From the NCBI RefSeq assembly GCF_000473065.1, contig NZ_AXAZ01000079.1, positions 1 through 34,998 of the forward strand: a stretch of DNA of 34,998 nt. Direction: 5' to 3'. The notes under the pieces are model-generated. The model did no database searches. It had not been told where the DNA came from and saw only the letters and a program-made list of their open reading frames with translations. The stretch is from Bradyrhizobium sp. WSM1743 (GTDB taxonomy: Bacteria > Pseudomonadota > Alphaproteobacteria > Rhizobiales > Xanthobacteraceae). The translations under genes were made by a program, and so were the position numbers. Of the stretch, positions 7,088-15,148 are shown in pieces; within the stretch, counting starts at the first letter, position 1, and every line of letters starts with the position of its first letter.

Positions 7088-8466
7088 GCCGCGTGCTCCA
7101 GCGCCTGCCGATCGGCGGCCGCAAGCGGAATGAATACGCGCAGCGCCGAGCCGTTAGGGCCGGTCTCAAAGCTCAGCCGGCCGCGAAGCGCGGCGACGCG
7201 CTCGCGCATGCCGAGCAGGCCCATGCCGGATTTGACGGCAGCCTCGTTCGGCCGGCCATCGTCCTCGACCGCGAGCGCGATCTCGCTTTCGGCCGTCGTC
7301 AGATGCAGGCTGACCCGCGTGGCGCCGGCGTGCTTGGCCGCGTTGGTGAGCGCCTCCTGCACGATGCGGTAGAGATTGGCGCTGACGGAGGCGGGCACGC
7401 TCTCGAAGGCACCGTCGAACCGGATATCGAAACGGGTCTGGCCGCGGCTGCGGCCGTTCCATCCCGACACCAGGCCTCCGAGGCTGGCGACGAGGCCGAG
7501 CTCATCGACATCGGGCGGCCGCAACCGGAACAGCGCACCGCGCAGCGTCTCCATCATGTCGGTCGCGGTCCGGGCAATGCTGTCGCACTCTCCGAGCAAT
7601 GCGGGACAGTCCTGTGCCGCAGTCTGGCGGGCGGATGCGGCCAGCGCGCGGATCGCAGCGAGCGACTGGCCGAACTCGTCGTGCAGCTCGCGCGCGAGAT
7701 GGCGTCGCTCCTCGTCCTGGAGCGCAATCAATTTACGCGTCAACTCGTTGCGTTCCGCAAGCGCGGTGTCGAGGCTTTCAGCGAGGTGGTTGAAGACGTC
7801 GCGGATGGCGGAGAGCTCGGCCAGATCGAACGGCGGCAGTCGCGTCGTGAGGTCACCGGCGGCGATGCGTTCGAGGCCGTTGCCGATCATGCGGGTGGGG
7901 CGCAGGGCGCGGGCCAGTGCGGCATAGACCAGCGCGCAGAGCAGCGGCAGCGCGATCGCAAGCGCGATCATCAGGCGGCCAGCCTCGTGCCAGGCCTCGG
8001 CCGTCTGCACGGCCGGATCGACCGAGACCACGGTCTCGCCGAGCTTGGTTCCGCGCACGATCACGGGCCGCGCCGCCTCGCGGCCCGGGTCGAACAGGCT
8101 GCGATAGAAGGCGGCGAAGGCTTGCGGCGGCGGGCTCGCCGGGGCAGGCGCGCCACTACAGAAACGCTGCAGCATCTCGCCGCTCGCGCTACGGAATCCA
8201 AGACACAGGCCCGGCGTCATCACATGGGCCGAAACCGGGTCGAGGTTCGGAAAGTCCGAGCGGGGGCTCGCCACCCACTGGATCTTGCCCTGTTGCAGCT
8301 CCAGGGTCTTCGCCACGATGGCCGCGATACCGTCGATGCGCGCATGCGCCGCGCTGTCGGCCGTAACAAGGAAGTAGGCGGAGATCGCGGCGAAGCAGGC
8401 GGCCGAGATCGCGGCCACGTGCAGTGTCAGACGGACCTTGAGATCGAACCTCGGGCGATTCCACAT
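7084..8466 (-). CDS. Sensor histidine kinase, NarX/UhpB (HisKA_3) type
   Basis: Encodes 460 residues. Order: a first membrane segment (VRLTLHVAAISAACFAAISAYFL, about 11-33), a periplasmic sensor region of about 125 residues, a second membrane segment (LMIALAIALPLLCALVYAAL, about 164-184), a HAMP linker, then the HisKA_3 domain with phosphoacceptor H262 in RRHLARELHDEFGQSLAAIR, and an ATPase domain with the N box (IVQEALTNAAKHAG) and G boxes (VEDDGRPN, GMGLLGMRERV). The partner response regulator overlaps it by 4 bp downstream. The signal is unknown; the sensor region holds two cysteines (C88 and C103) about 15 residues apart. Confidence 0.92.
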   Translation of the reverse strand: MWNRPRFDLKVRLTLHVAAISAACFAAISAYFLVTADSAAHARIDGIAAIVAKTLELQQGKIQWVASPRSDFPNLDPVSAHVMTPGLCLGFRSASGEMLQRFCSGAPAPASPPPQAFAAFYRSLFDPGREAARPVIVRGTKLGETVVSVDPAVQTAEAWHEAGRLMIALAIALPLLCALVYAALARALRPTRMIGNGLERIAAGDLTTRLPPFDLAELSAIRDVFNHLAESLDTALAERNELTRKLIALQDEERRHLARELHDEFGQSLAAIRALAASARQTAAQDCPALLGECDSIARTATDMMETLRGALFRLRPPDVDELGLVASLGGLVSGWNGRSRGQTRFDIRFDGAFESVPASVSANLYRIVQEALTNAAKHAGATRVSLHLTTAESEIALAVEDDGRPNEAAVKSGMGLLGMRERVAALRGRLSFETGPNGSALRVFIPLAAADRQALEHAA

Positions 8467-8526
8467 CGGCTTGCACCTGGTGCGAACGGGTTTGTCGCGC
8501 CCTCATTAAACGGCAGAACGGCAGCG

Positions 8527-8543
8527 GCGGGAAGCGTTCCCGC
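8527..8543. promoter_or_regulatory. Inverted repeat in the kinase/exported-protein divergent promoter region
   Basis: GCGGGAA-GCG-TTCCCGC is a perfect 7+3+7 palindrome in the 191-bp gap between the kinase (start 8466) and the gene at 8658. It could be the site of the NarL-type regulator or simply a hairpin. A smaller one, GCACC-T-GGTGC, lies at 8473-8483. Confidence 0.35.
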
Positions 8544-8657
8544 TTTACCGCAGTGCAACGTCGTGAAATTTTCCCGGCGTTCGTCGGGACGGTCACGGCT
8601 GCACGGCGTCAGGCGACCCGTCCAGATTTGGGGGCCGCTCCATCCCACGAGGTCCGT

Positions 8658-9539
8658 ATGCGCCGCTCCCAGTTGATTCTCTCTGCTTTGCTCCTCTTCG
8701 TTTTCTCTTCGCCGGCCGATGCCGCGGCCGCCATTGGCGTTGCCATGGACGATTTCAGCTATACCGATACGTCGGCCGAGCCGACCAACCAGACCGCCGC
8801 CCACGAGCGGCGGCTGGCGGCGTTCATGGCCGCGCTTCGACGGGACATCGGCGCGGACCCGCGTTATCGGCTGGTGCCGTCGGCCCAGGACGGAGCGGCG
8901 TTCAAGGTGATCGGCGGCATCCAGAAGACGAGCACGCTGGTGCAATGGGCGAAGGTCGCCGTGATCGATGTTGGCGCCAAAAGGCTCGTGCTGGACAAGC
9001 TCTACAGCTTCCGCGGTGACAACGACGAAGCATGGGAGCGCGCCGAGGTCTTCGTGTCCCGCGAGGTTATGGCTGCACTCGGCACGCCTGCGCCAATCGC
9101 GCTTGCCGTGTTCGATTTCGAGCTTGAGGACATGACGGCCGCTTCCGCGGGCGCGCCAGCCGGTTCGGACGCCTCGTACCTGGCCGAGGTCACCGGCGGT
9201 GTGCGTGAGGCTCTCGGCCAATCCGGCCGCTACCGGATCGTCGATGTCGGCGGAGAGGCGGGGAGGACGGGCGCTTTGCGGGATTGCGGCGGTTGCGAGG
9301 CCTCCATTGCGCAAAAGCTCGGTGCGGACCAGTCGCTGATCGGCGTGGTGCGCCGCGTCAGCCGCACCGAATACACGCTCGGCTTCCAGGTCCGCGATGC
9401 CAGGACCAGCGCGGTGCTGGCGCGCGGCGACAGCGGCTTGCGCCTCGGCGCGGACTATTCCTGGAAGCGCGGAGCCGTACGGCTGGTCAGGGACCGGCTG
9501 ATCGAGAGCCAGCAGGCCACCGACGCGGTTAGAAAGTAA
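8658..9539 (+). CDS. Exported protein with two related halves (DUF2380/DUF3280-like)
   Basis: Encodes 293 residues from the ATG at 8658 (MRRSQLILSALLLFVF, signal peptide, cleavage near ADA). Two copies of one fold can be seen. Half 1 (about 27-145) begins VAMDDFSYTDTS and ends with GDNDEAWERAEVFVSREVM. Half 2 (about 152-285) begins LAVFDFELEDMT and ends with GADYSWKRGAVRLVRDRL. Only half 2 has CGGC followed by EASIAQKLGAD. The pattern resembles DUF2380/DUF3280 periplasmic proteins found beside methanol/lanthanide dehydrogenase genes and UhpB-type kinases in Bradyrhizobium, but no dehydrogenase is in this window. It is divergent from the two-component pair and may be its target or its sensor accessory. 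Its last 11 bases overlap the convergent dehydrogenase gene. Confidence 0.75.
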   Translation: MRRSQLILSALLLFVFSSPADAAAAIGVAMDDFSYTDTSAEPTNQTAAHERRLAAFMAALRRDIGADPRYRLVPSAQDGAAFKVIGGIQKTSTLVQWAKVAVIDVGAKRLVLDKLYSFRGDNDEAWERAEVFVSREVMAALGTPAPIALAVFDFELEDMTAASAGAPAGSDASYLAEVTGGVREALGQSGRYRIVDVGGEAGRTGALRDCGGCEASIAQKLGADQSLIGVVRRVSRTEYTLGFQVRDARTSAVLARGDSGLRLGADYSWKRGAVRLVRDRLIESQQATDAVRK

Positions 9540-10560
9540 GCTGCACCTTCATCGACTGCGAGCGGTCGCTGGCGAGCTCGAAGGCGGCGACCGCGTTCTC
9601 GAACGGCATGGTGGCCGTGATCAGCGGCTTGACGTCGATCAGGCCTTCGCCCATCAGCCGCACCGCCAGCTCGAACTCGGGATCGAAGCGGAAGGTGCCG
9701 CGGAGCTGCAGTTCTTTTGCGACGATGGAATTGATCGGCAGCGTCATCTCGCCGCCGAGGCCGAGCTGCACCAGCGTGGCGCCGGGCCTGAGCACGTCGA
9801 GTGCGGTGCGCAGTGCAGCCTGGTTGCCCGAGGCTTCGAACAGCGTGTCGAACACGCCCTTGCCGGCGCGCCAGGGATCAAGGGCAGTGGCATTGGTCGC
9901 GACATTGATGGCGTGGGTGGCGCCGAGCTTTTTGGCGACCGCGAGCGGTGCGTCCGCGACATCGGTCACCACGATCTCGGCGGCGCCGCCGAAGCGCGCG
10001 ACCAAAATCATCAGCGCGCCGATTGGGCCGCAGCCGGTGATCAGCACGCGCTTGCCGAGCAGGGGACCGGCCTGCTTGCCGGCGTGCAGGCACACCGCCA
10101 GCGGTTCGGCGACCGCGGCTTCCGCCAGCGACAGCTTGTCCGCGATCGGCACCGCCTGGGTCGCATCGACCGTGATGAATTCGCGAAAGCCGCCCTGCAC
10201 ATGGGGAAAGCGCATCGCGCTGCCTAGGAAGCGCATGTCGAGGCACTGGTTGCGCATGCCCTCCTGGCAATGCAGGCACACCCCGCAGGGTTTGCTCGGA
10301 TTGACCGCGACACGCGTGCCGGCCTTCACGCTAGTGACGCCGTCACCGACCGCGGCGACGACGCCGGCGATCTCATGTCCCAGCGCCATCGGTTGCTGGA
10401 TGCGCACGACGCCGAAGCCGCCGTGATGGTAGTAGTGCAGGTCCGAGCCGCAGATGCCGCCATTGGCGATCTTGACGCGGACCTCGCCCGGGCCGGGCGC
10501 CGGGTCGGGGTAGTTGTCGATCCGCAGGTCCTTCGGGGCGTGAATGACGACAGCGCGCAT
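9529..10560 (-). CDS. idnD: Zinc alcohol dehydrogenase, L-idonate 5-dehydrogenase-like
   Basis: Encodes 343 residues. Medium-chain dehydrogenases of this type oxidise a polyol or aldonate with NAD(P). Visible are the catalytic zinc ligands (GGICGSDLHYYHHGG and LGHEIAG), the structural-zinc loop CGVCLHCQEGMRNQC, and the Rossmann motif GCGPIGALMI (about residues 173-182). The HYYHHG segment is typical of L-idonate 5-dehydrogenases, which convert L-idonate to 5-keto-D-gluconate. The neighbouring IdnO-like SDR, 21 bp upstream, supports this. It is the last gene of a three-gene minus-strand operon. Sorbitol or another polyol remains possible. Confidence 0.8.
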   Translation of the reverse strand: MRAVVIHAPKDLRIDNYPDPAPGPGEVRVKIANGGICGSDLHYYHHGGFGVVRIQQPMALGHEIAGVVAAVGDGVTSVKAGTRVAVNPSKPCGVCLHCQEGMRNQCLDMRFLGSAMRFPHVQGGFREFITVDATQAVPIADKLSLAEAAVAEPLAVCLHAGKQAGPLLGKRVLITGCGPIGALMILVARFGGAAEIVVTDVADAPLAVAKKLGATHAINVATNATALDPWRAGKGVFDTLFEASGNQAALRTALDVLRPGATLVQLGLGGEMTLPINSIVAKELQLRGTFRFDPEFELAVRLMGEGLIDVKPLITATMPFENAVAAFELASDRSQSMKVQLTF

Positions 10561-10581
10561 GGGTTGGTTCCTTGTTCGCGA

Positions 10582-11349
10582 TTACATCGCGGCGATCATG
10601 CCGCCATCGACATAGATGATCTGGCCGTTGACGTAGGTGGAGGCGTCCGACGCCAGGAAGATCGCGGCGCCCACCAGCTCGTCCGGCTTGCCCCAGCGCT
10701 TGGAGGGAATGCGGCCCATCAGCCAGTTGTTGAAATCGGCGTTGTTGACCAGCGCCTCGTTCATGTCGGTCAGCATGTAGCCGGGGCCGATCGCATTGGC
10801 CTGGATGCCGTGCTGGGCCCATTCCACCGCCATCGAGCGGGTCAGGTTCTTGATGCCGCCTTTGGCCGCGGTGTAGGGCGCGATGGTGGGGCGCGCGAGC
10901 TCGCTGCCGAGCGAGCCGATATTGATGATCTTGCCGTGCTTGCGCGGGATCATGCGCTTGGCCGCCTCGCGGCCGATCACGAAGGCGCTGGTGAGGTTGG
11001 TCTCGATCACCTTGCGCCATTCGTCGGTGGTGAACTCGACCAGCGGCTTGCGGTGCTGGATGCCGGCATTGTTGACGACGATGTCGACCGCGAGCCCTTC
11101 GCGATCGAAGCGCTCGAAGGCGGCGACGATCGCGGGCTCGTCGGTGACGTTGAACGCCGCGCCTTCAGCCTGGTAGCCCGCGCTACGAAACTCAGCGACC
11201 GCCTGCTCGACGCGCTTGGCATCGACGCCGTTGATGATGATTCCGGCGCCGGCCTTGGCCATGCCCTCGGCAATGGCACGGCCGAGGCCGCGGGAGGAGC
11301 CGGTCACGAGCGCTGTGCGGCCGGAAAGGTCGAAGAGGGAGGTGCTCAT
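10582..11349 (-). CDS. idnO: SDR, gluconate 5-dehydrogenase-like
   Basis: Encodes 255 residues, the usual classical SDR length. The cofactor motif is VTGSSRGLGRAIAEG (about 15-29), NNAGIQHRKPL follows, and the catalytic Ser-Tyr-Lys are in NIGSLGSELARPTIAPYTAAKGG (YTAAK). The NAGIQHRKPL and GYMLTDMNEALVNN segments are typical of gluconate 5-dehydrogenase, which interconverts 5-keto-D-gluconate and D-gluconate. It sits between the dehydratase (12 bp upstream) and the IdnD-like gene (21 bp downstream), so the three form one operon. Confidence 0.85.
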   Translation of the reverse strand: MSTSLFDLSGRTALVTGSSRGLGRAIAEGMAKAGAGIIINGVDAKRVEQAVAEFRSAGYQAEGAAFNVTDEPAIVAAFERFDREGLAVDIVVNNAGIQHRKPLVEFTTDEWRKVIETNLTSAFVIGREAAKRMIPRKHGKIINIGSLGSELARPTIAPYTAAKGGIKNLTRSMAVEWAQHGIQANAIGPGYMLTDMNEALVNNADFNNWLMGRIPSKRWGKPDELVGAAIFLASDASTYVNGQIIYVDGGMIAAM

Positions 11350-11361
11350 CTCGAGGAATCC

Positions 11362-12561
11362 TTAAGTGTTGGAACGGCGCACGGTGAGATCGGAGCGCTC
11401 GAATACGGCGGGCAGAAGATCGACGCCAAGGCCGGCGCCTTCCATCGGGAAGACATAGCCGTCTTTAATCGTCGGCATAGTGGTCACGAGCTCATTGTAC
11501 CAGCCCTTGTAGAAGGCGCGCACCGATTCCTGGATCAGTGTGTTGGGCTGGCTGAACGACATGTGGATGGCGGCGATGAAGCCGATCGGGCCGATGCAAT
11601 CGTGCGGTGCGAACGGCCGGTGATAGGTCTCGGCCATCGCCGCGATCTTGCGGCCCTCGGTGAGGCCGCCGGTCCAGCACAGGTCCGCCATCACCACATG
11701 CATGGCGTCGCGGTCGAGCATGTCCTTGTACGGGAAGCGCGAGCCCAGCGTCTCGCTGGCGCAGACCCAGACGTCGGTCGAGCGGGCATATTCGGCCAGC
11801 GCCTGCGGCGAGTTCATCCGGATCGGGTCCTCGTACCAGGTCGGCTTGTAAGGCTCGAGCGCGCGGGCGATCTGCTTGGCGGTCGGCAGATTCCACAGCG
11901 AGTGGAGCTCGACCATGATCTCCATCTTGTCGCCGACGGCTTTGCGGATCTTCTCGAACGGCTCGATCGCCTGCTTCATCTGCGCCGCGGTGATGTAGAG
12001 ACCCTTGTTCTCCTGCGCCGCCGGATCGAACGGCCAGATCTTCATCGCGGAGATGCCGCTCTCCAAGAGGCTTTCGGCGAGCGCATCGGCGCGATGCATG
12101 AAGCCGTCGAGGTCTTCATAGGGACCTTTGGAGGCTCCGAGATTCCAGTTCGCGACCGGGCTGATATTGGTTGAGCGGACATATTGCGTGCCGGCGCAGG
12201 TGTTATAGATGCGCTGCTTGTCGCGGCAGAGGCCGCCGAGCATCTGGTGCACCGGCTGGCCGCAGACCTTGCCGAATAAATCCCACAGCGCGATGTCGAT
12301 CGCGGAGGCCGCGCGATACTCGACGCCGGTGGACGACTGCGCCATCGGCAGATTCAGCATGTCGCGATGGATCGCTTCGATGTGCAGGGGATTGCGGCCG
12401 AGCAGGCGGCCGGCAAAGGTGTCGTGGATCTGCGCCTCGACCGCACCCGCGCCGTAGAAGGTCTCGCCGAGACCGATCAGACCAGAGTCGGTGTGAATGC
12501 GCACCCAGATGACGTTGGAGAATTCCTCGGTACGCAGTGTCTCGATCGACGTGATCTTCAC
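11362..12561 (-). CDS. Enolase-superfamily sugar-acid dehydratase (MR/MLE family, GalD-like)
   Basis: Encodes 399 residues from a GTG start (12559-12561), chosen because GGAGGAG lies about 7 bases upstream and the protein then begins MKITSIETLRTEEFSNVIWV, the standard start of the family. An upstream ATG at 12621 gives only a basic extension. The barrel holds AMKIWPF, the metal-ligand/acid pair ExH in VELHSLWNLP (compare DxH of galactonate dehydratase), WYEDPI, CASETLGSR and the second histidine in APHDCIGPIG. These enzymes abstract the proton next to a carboxylate and dehydrate aldonates to 2-keto-3-deoxy acids. With IdnD and IdnO beside it, D-gluconate is the natural guess. The divergent GntR regulator probably controls it. 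Confidence 0.85.
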   Translation of the reverse strand: MKITSIETLRTEEFSNVIWVRIHTDSGLIGLGETFYGAGAVEAQIHDTFAGRLLGRNPLHIEAIHRDMLNLPMAQSSTGVEYRAASAIDIALWDLFGKVCGQPVHQMLGGLCRDKQRIYNTCAGTQYVRSTNISPVANWNLGASKGPYEDLDGFMHRADALAESLLESGISAMKIWPFDPAAQENKGLYITAAQMKQAIEPFEKIRKAVGDKMEIMVELHSLWNLPTAKQIARALEPYKPTWYEDPIRMNSPQALAEYARSTDVWVCASETLGSRFPYKDMLDRDAMHVVMADLCWTGGLTEGRKIAAMAETYHRPFAPHDCIGPIGFIAAIHMSFSQPNTLIQESVRAFYKGWYNELVTTMPTIKDGYVFPMEGAGLGVDLLPAVFERSDLTVRRSNT

Positions 12562-12613
12562 GGCAACTCTCCTCCCATCACAAGCGCGTCGCGCCCGACG
12601 TCTCATTTTGCGC

Positions 12614-12627
12614 TGCAACATGTTGCA
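12614..12627. promoter_or_regulatory. GntR-type operator palindrome 1
   Basis: TGCAACATGTTGCA is a perfect 14-bp palindrome, centred at 12620.5, close to the dehydratase start. Its core AACATGTT recurs with its centre exactly 50 bp away. GntR/FCD repressors bind short palindromes of this sort; assignment to the adjacent gntR is inferred. Confidence 0.6.
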
Positions 12628-12666
12628 GGTCGTGTGGACGTCTTACGCCTGCTTGTAATATATCAC

Positions 12667-12674
12667 AACATGTT
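12667..12674. promoter_or_regulatory. GntR-type operator palindrome 2
   Basis: AACATGTT repeats the core of the palindrome at 12614-12627, about 65 bases before the gntR start. The 50-bp centre-to-centre spacing, close to five helical turns, places the two sites on the same face. Confidence 0.5.
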
Positions 12675-12739
12675 TTAAGGGTGCCACAACCAAGGCGCCA
12701 CCCTGCAACGAGAGCGCGGGCTTGACAGGAGAGGACGAC

Positions 12740-13507
12740 ATGGCACGGCGCAAGCGCGCGCTCGAGGTGGTGAGAAACGAAGACGACGGCGGAGGCAGGC
12801 CCTCCAGGAGCAACCGTCTCAACTTTTTCGAGTTGGCCTATCAGAGGATCGAAGAGCTTCTGGTTCATTGCGAGCTCAAGCCCGGCCAGTTCATGACGAT
12901 GCTGGAATTGCAGCAGATCACCGGCTTCGGGCGCACACCGGTGCATCACGCCGTCAATCGTCTCTCCGCCGATACGCTCATCATCATCCGTCCGCGTCAC
13001 GGCCTGCACATCGCACCGATCGATCTGGCGCGCGAGCGCATGCTGCTCGGCCTGCGCCGTGACATGGAGCGCTTCGTGATCCGCCTTGCGGCCGATCGCG
13101 CCAGCCTCTCGCATCGCAATCAGGCGCTGCACATAGAGCGGCTGCTGCGCGACCGTCGCGCCAGCCTGACGCTCGACGAATTCAACAGCCTCGACCGTCG
13201 CATCGATGCGTTGGTGCTGGAGGCAGCCGGCGAGCCATTCCTGGTGCATACGCTGCGGCCGCTGCACACGCTGTACCGGCGCATCGGCTACATCCACCAC
13301 CGCTTCATGCCGGGGCAGGCTGATCTGTCCGGCACGATCGATCATCATCTCGCCATTCTCGCAGCCGTCGCCAACCGCCGCGTCGATGACGCGGTGAAGG
13401 CCAGCGATGCCCTGATCGACTACATGGGCGAGATATTCACGGGCATGGAGGCGGGGATCGATCCGCGCCTGCTCGATTGCAGCATCGAGCCGCTGCTCGG
13501 CGCGTAG
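12740..13507 (+). CDS. GntR family regulator (FCD-type)
   Basis: Encodes 255 residues from the ATG at 12740, preceded by AGGAGAGG; a TTG at 12722 in frame is less likely. The N-terminal winged helix covers about 30-95 (AYQRIEELLVHCELKPGQFM, then LQQITGFGRTPVHHAVNRLS). The C-terminal helical domain shows the FCD metal-site histidines (RIGYIHHRFMPG, and DHHLAILAAVANRRVDDAV). It is divergent from the idnD/idnO/dehydratase operon and followed by an MFS transporter, so it probably represses both until a sugar acid is present. A basic and acidic leader (MARRKRALEVVRNEDDGG) precedes the domain. Confidence 0.9.
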   Translation: MARRKRALEVVRNEDDGGGRPSRSNRLNFFELAYQRIEELLVHCELKPGQFMTMLELQQITGFGRTPVHHAVNRLSADTLIIIRPRHGLHIAPIDLARERMLLGLRRDMERFVIRLAADRASLSHRNQALHIERLLRDRRASLTLDEFNSLDRRIDALVLEAAGEPFLVHTLRPLHTLYRRIGYIHHRFMPGQADLSGTIDHHLAILAAVANRRVDDAVKASDALIDYMGEIFTGMEAGIDPRLLDCSIEPLLGA

Positions 13508-13632
13508 AGCATGATCCGGACCCGAAGGGCCGCGTTAGCGCAAAGTGTGCAGCGGTTTTCCGAAGAGATCATGCTCAAAACAATAAGCTAAAGCGCGATG
13601 ACGAGTCATCCTGATCTCATCGTGCTTTAGAG
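13505..13632 (-). repeat. Composite palindromic repeat, copy A (inverted)
   Basis: Two hairpin units: GAGCATGATC (13507-13516) with GATCATGCTC (13567-13576), and CTAAAGCGCGATGA (13588-13601) with TCATCGTGCTTTAG (13617-13630). Between the first arms lie GCGTTAGCGCAAAGTG and GCGGTTTTCCGAA. The order is opposite to copies B and C. It overlaps the gntR stop codon and may serve as a terminator. Confidence 0.85.
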
Positions 13633-13654
13633 AGTTCTGAAGAAAGGAAGAAGC

Positions 13655-15019
13655 ATGTCAACGATGGCGATGCCACAACCGACCGCGAGCGAAGCCGCGG
13701 TCCGCTACCTCATCACCAACTACAGCCCCAAGGGCAACAAGGTCGGCTGGCTGATGATGGCCTCGATCCTGGTCGAGGCGTGGGACCTCTATTCGATCGC
13801 CTTCGTGCTGATCTTCATCAAGGAGCAGTACAATCCCGATCCGCTGATGCTCGGCCTTGCCGCGGCCGGAACGCAGGGCGGCGCCCTGATCGGCGCGTTG
13901 CTCGGCGGCTGGCTCTCCGACAAGATCGGGCGCCGCGTCATGTTCCTGGCGACGATGGTGCTGTTCATCGTGCTGGCGCTGGCGCAGGCCTTCGTGCCAA
14001 ACGTTGCCTGGCTCGTCGTGATCCGCTTTCTGCTCGGCATCCCGCTCGGCTCCGACATCTCGACCGGCTACACCTACATCATGGAATCCATGGCCAAGGG
14101 CGAGCGCGAGGTCATGGGCAACCGCTGGCAGTTCATGTTCGCCGTCGGTGAAGTCCTCACCATCGGCGTCATCGTGATCTTTCTCCTGATCGACATGAAC
14201 CATGAGATGCTGTGGCGCGTCACGCTCGGCCTCGGCGCGGTGCCGGCGCTGATCATCCTGATCATGCGCCACGACGTGCCGGAAACCGCGGTGTGGCTGG
14301 TGCAGAAGGGGCGTTACCGCGAGGCCAAGCAGGTCGCGCGCGAGATGTTCAACGACAATCTCGACATGCTGCCGGACCATGACGTCAAGGTGCCGAAGGT
14401 CAGCACGCGCGCGTTTCTCGCCGATCTGAAGAAGGACCCGATCCGCTGGCGCGCGACGGTGTACGGCTGGATCGCCTGCTTCATGCAAGCAAGCGAGTTC
14501 TCGACCTTCGCGTTCTACCTGCCGGTGCTGTTCGCGATGGTCGGCGTTTCGTCAATTCTCGGCAACAACCTGGTGACGATGGCGCTGTTTGCCTTCGCGG
14601 GGCTGTCGGGCTGGGTCGGACCCTTGCTGACGCCGAAGATCGGCCATCGTGGCATCTCGATCGCCGGTTTCTCGATCGTGCTGGTAGCGCTGCTGGTCGC
14701 GGCCTTCGCGCTCTACACCGACAACAAGATGCTGCTGCCGTTCGCCGCCGCCGCGATGCTGTGGGGCCATTACTGGGACGCCTCGAACTGCATGACGATC
14801 CCGACCATGGTCGCCAAGCCGAAATATCGCGGCACCGCCAGCGGCTTCGCCTACATGTTCGTGAAGCTGCCGTCGTTCCTGGCGATCTTCCTGTTCCCCT
14901 CGCTGTTCGCCGCGATCGGGCAGGCCAACGCCACGCTGTTCGTCGCGATCTTCCCGCTGATCGGATTGCTTGCCGCAATCTTCATCCTGCCGGAAGTCTA
15001 CGGCTACGAGAACGACTAA
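13655..15019 (+). CDS. MFS transporter, metabolite:proton symporter type
   Basis: Encodes 454 residues with 12 predicted membrane segments. The MFS motif A is GGWLSDKIGRRVMF (about 85-98), and RFLLGIPLGSDISTGYTYI is the fourth-fifth helix region typical of the sugar/organic-acid symporter branches (compare YjhB/NanT/ShiA types). GAAAGGAAGAAG precedes the ATG. It lies downstream of gntR and opposite the aldonate operon, so it probably imports the sugar acid used there. It is enclosed by inverted copies A and B of the composite repeat; its TAA stop lies inside copy B. Confidence 0.88.
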   Translation: MSTMAMPQPTASEAAVRYLITNYSPKGNKVGWLMMASILVEAWDLYSIAFVLIFIKEQYNPDPLMLGLAAAGTQGGALIGALLGGWLSDKIGRRVMFLATMVLFIVLALAQAFVPNVAWLVVIRFLLGIPLGSDISTGYTYIMESMAKGEREVMGNRWQFMFAVGEVLTIGVIVIFLLIDMNHEMLWRVTLGLGAVPALIILIMRHDVPETAVWLVQKGRYREAKQVAREMFNDNLDMLPDHDVKVPKVSTRAFLADLKKDPIRWRATVYGWIACFMQASEFSTFAFYLPVLFAMVGVSSILGNNLVTMALFAFAGLSGWVGPLLTPKIGHRGISIAGFSIVLVALLVAAFALYTDNKMLLPFAAAAMLWGHYWDASNCMTIPTMVAKPKYRGTASGFAYMFVKLPSFLAIFLFPSLFAAIGQANATLFVAIFPLIGLLAAIFILPEVYGYEND

Positions 15020-15138
15020 AGCGCGATAAGATTTGGATGACGTCATCGCGCTTTAGGTTGTTGTTTACGCATGATCTTTCCGGAAAACCGCTTCGCACTT
15101 TGCGCTAACGCGGCCCTTCGGATCCGGATCATGCTTTA
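15016..15138 (+). repeat. Composite palindromic repeat, copy B
   Basis: CTAAAGCGCGAT (15016-15027) pairs with ATCGCGCTTTAG (15045-15056), and GCATGATC (15069-15076) with GATCATGC (15127-15134). The interior has CGGAAAACCGCTTCGCACTT and GCGCTAACGCGGCCCTTCGG, the reverse of copy A. It includes the stop codon of the MFS gene and ends about 10 bases before the stop of the convergent arsB-like gene, so it fills that gap and may terminate both. Confidence 0.85.
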
Positions 15139-15148
15139 GGAGAGAATG

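Noticed and set aside
7093..8676. 527-codon plus-strand frame over the kinase
   Set aside because: It is antisense to the NarX-type kinase, lacks motifs and has shadow composition.
10270..12174. A 634-codon plus-strand open frame
   Set aside because: It lies opposite the idnD, idnO and dehydratase genes. Its composition (DDR, GADR, HHRG) is typical of an antisense shadow, and there is no ribosome site or motif.
13508..15138. A composite transposon carrying the MFS gene
   Set aside because: The flanking units are about 120-bp hairpin repeats with no transposase, no terminal inverted-repeat structure of an IS and no evident target duplication; they are intergenic repeats.
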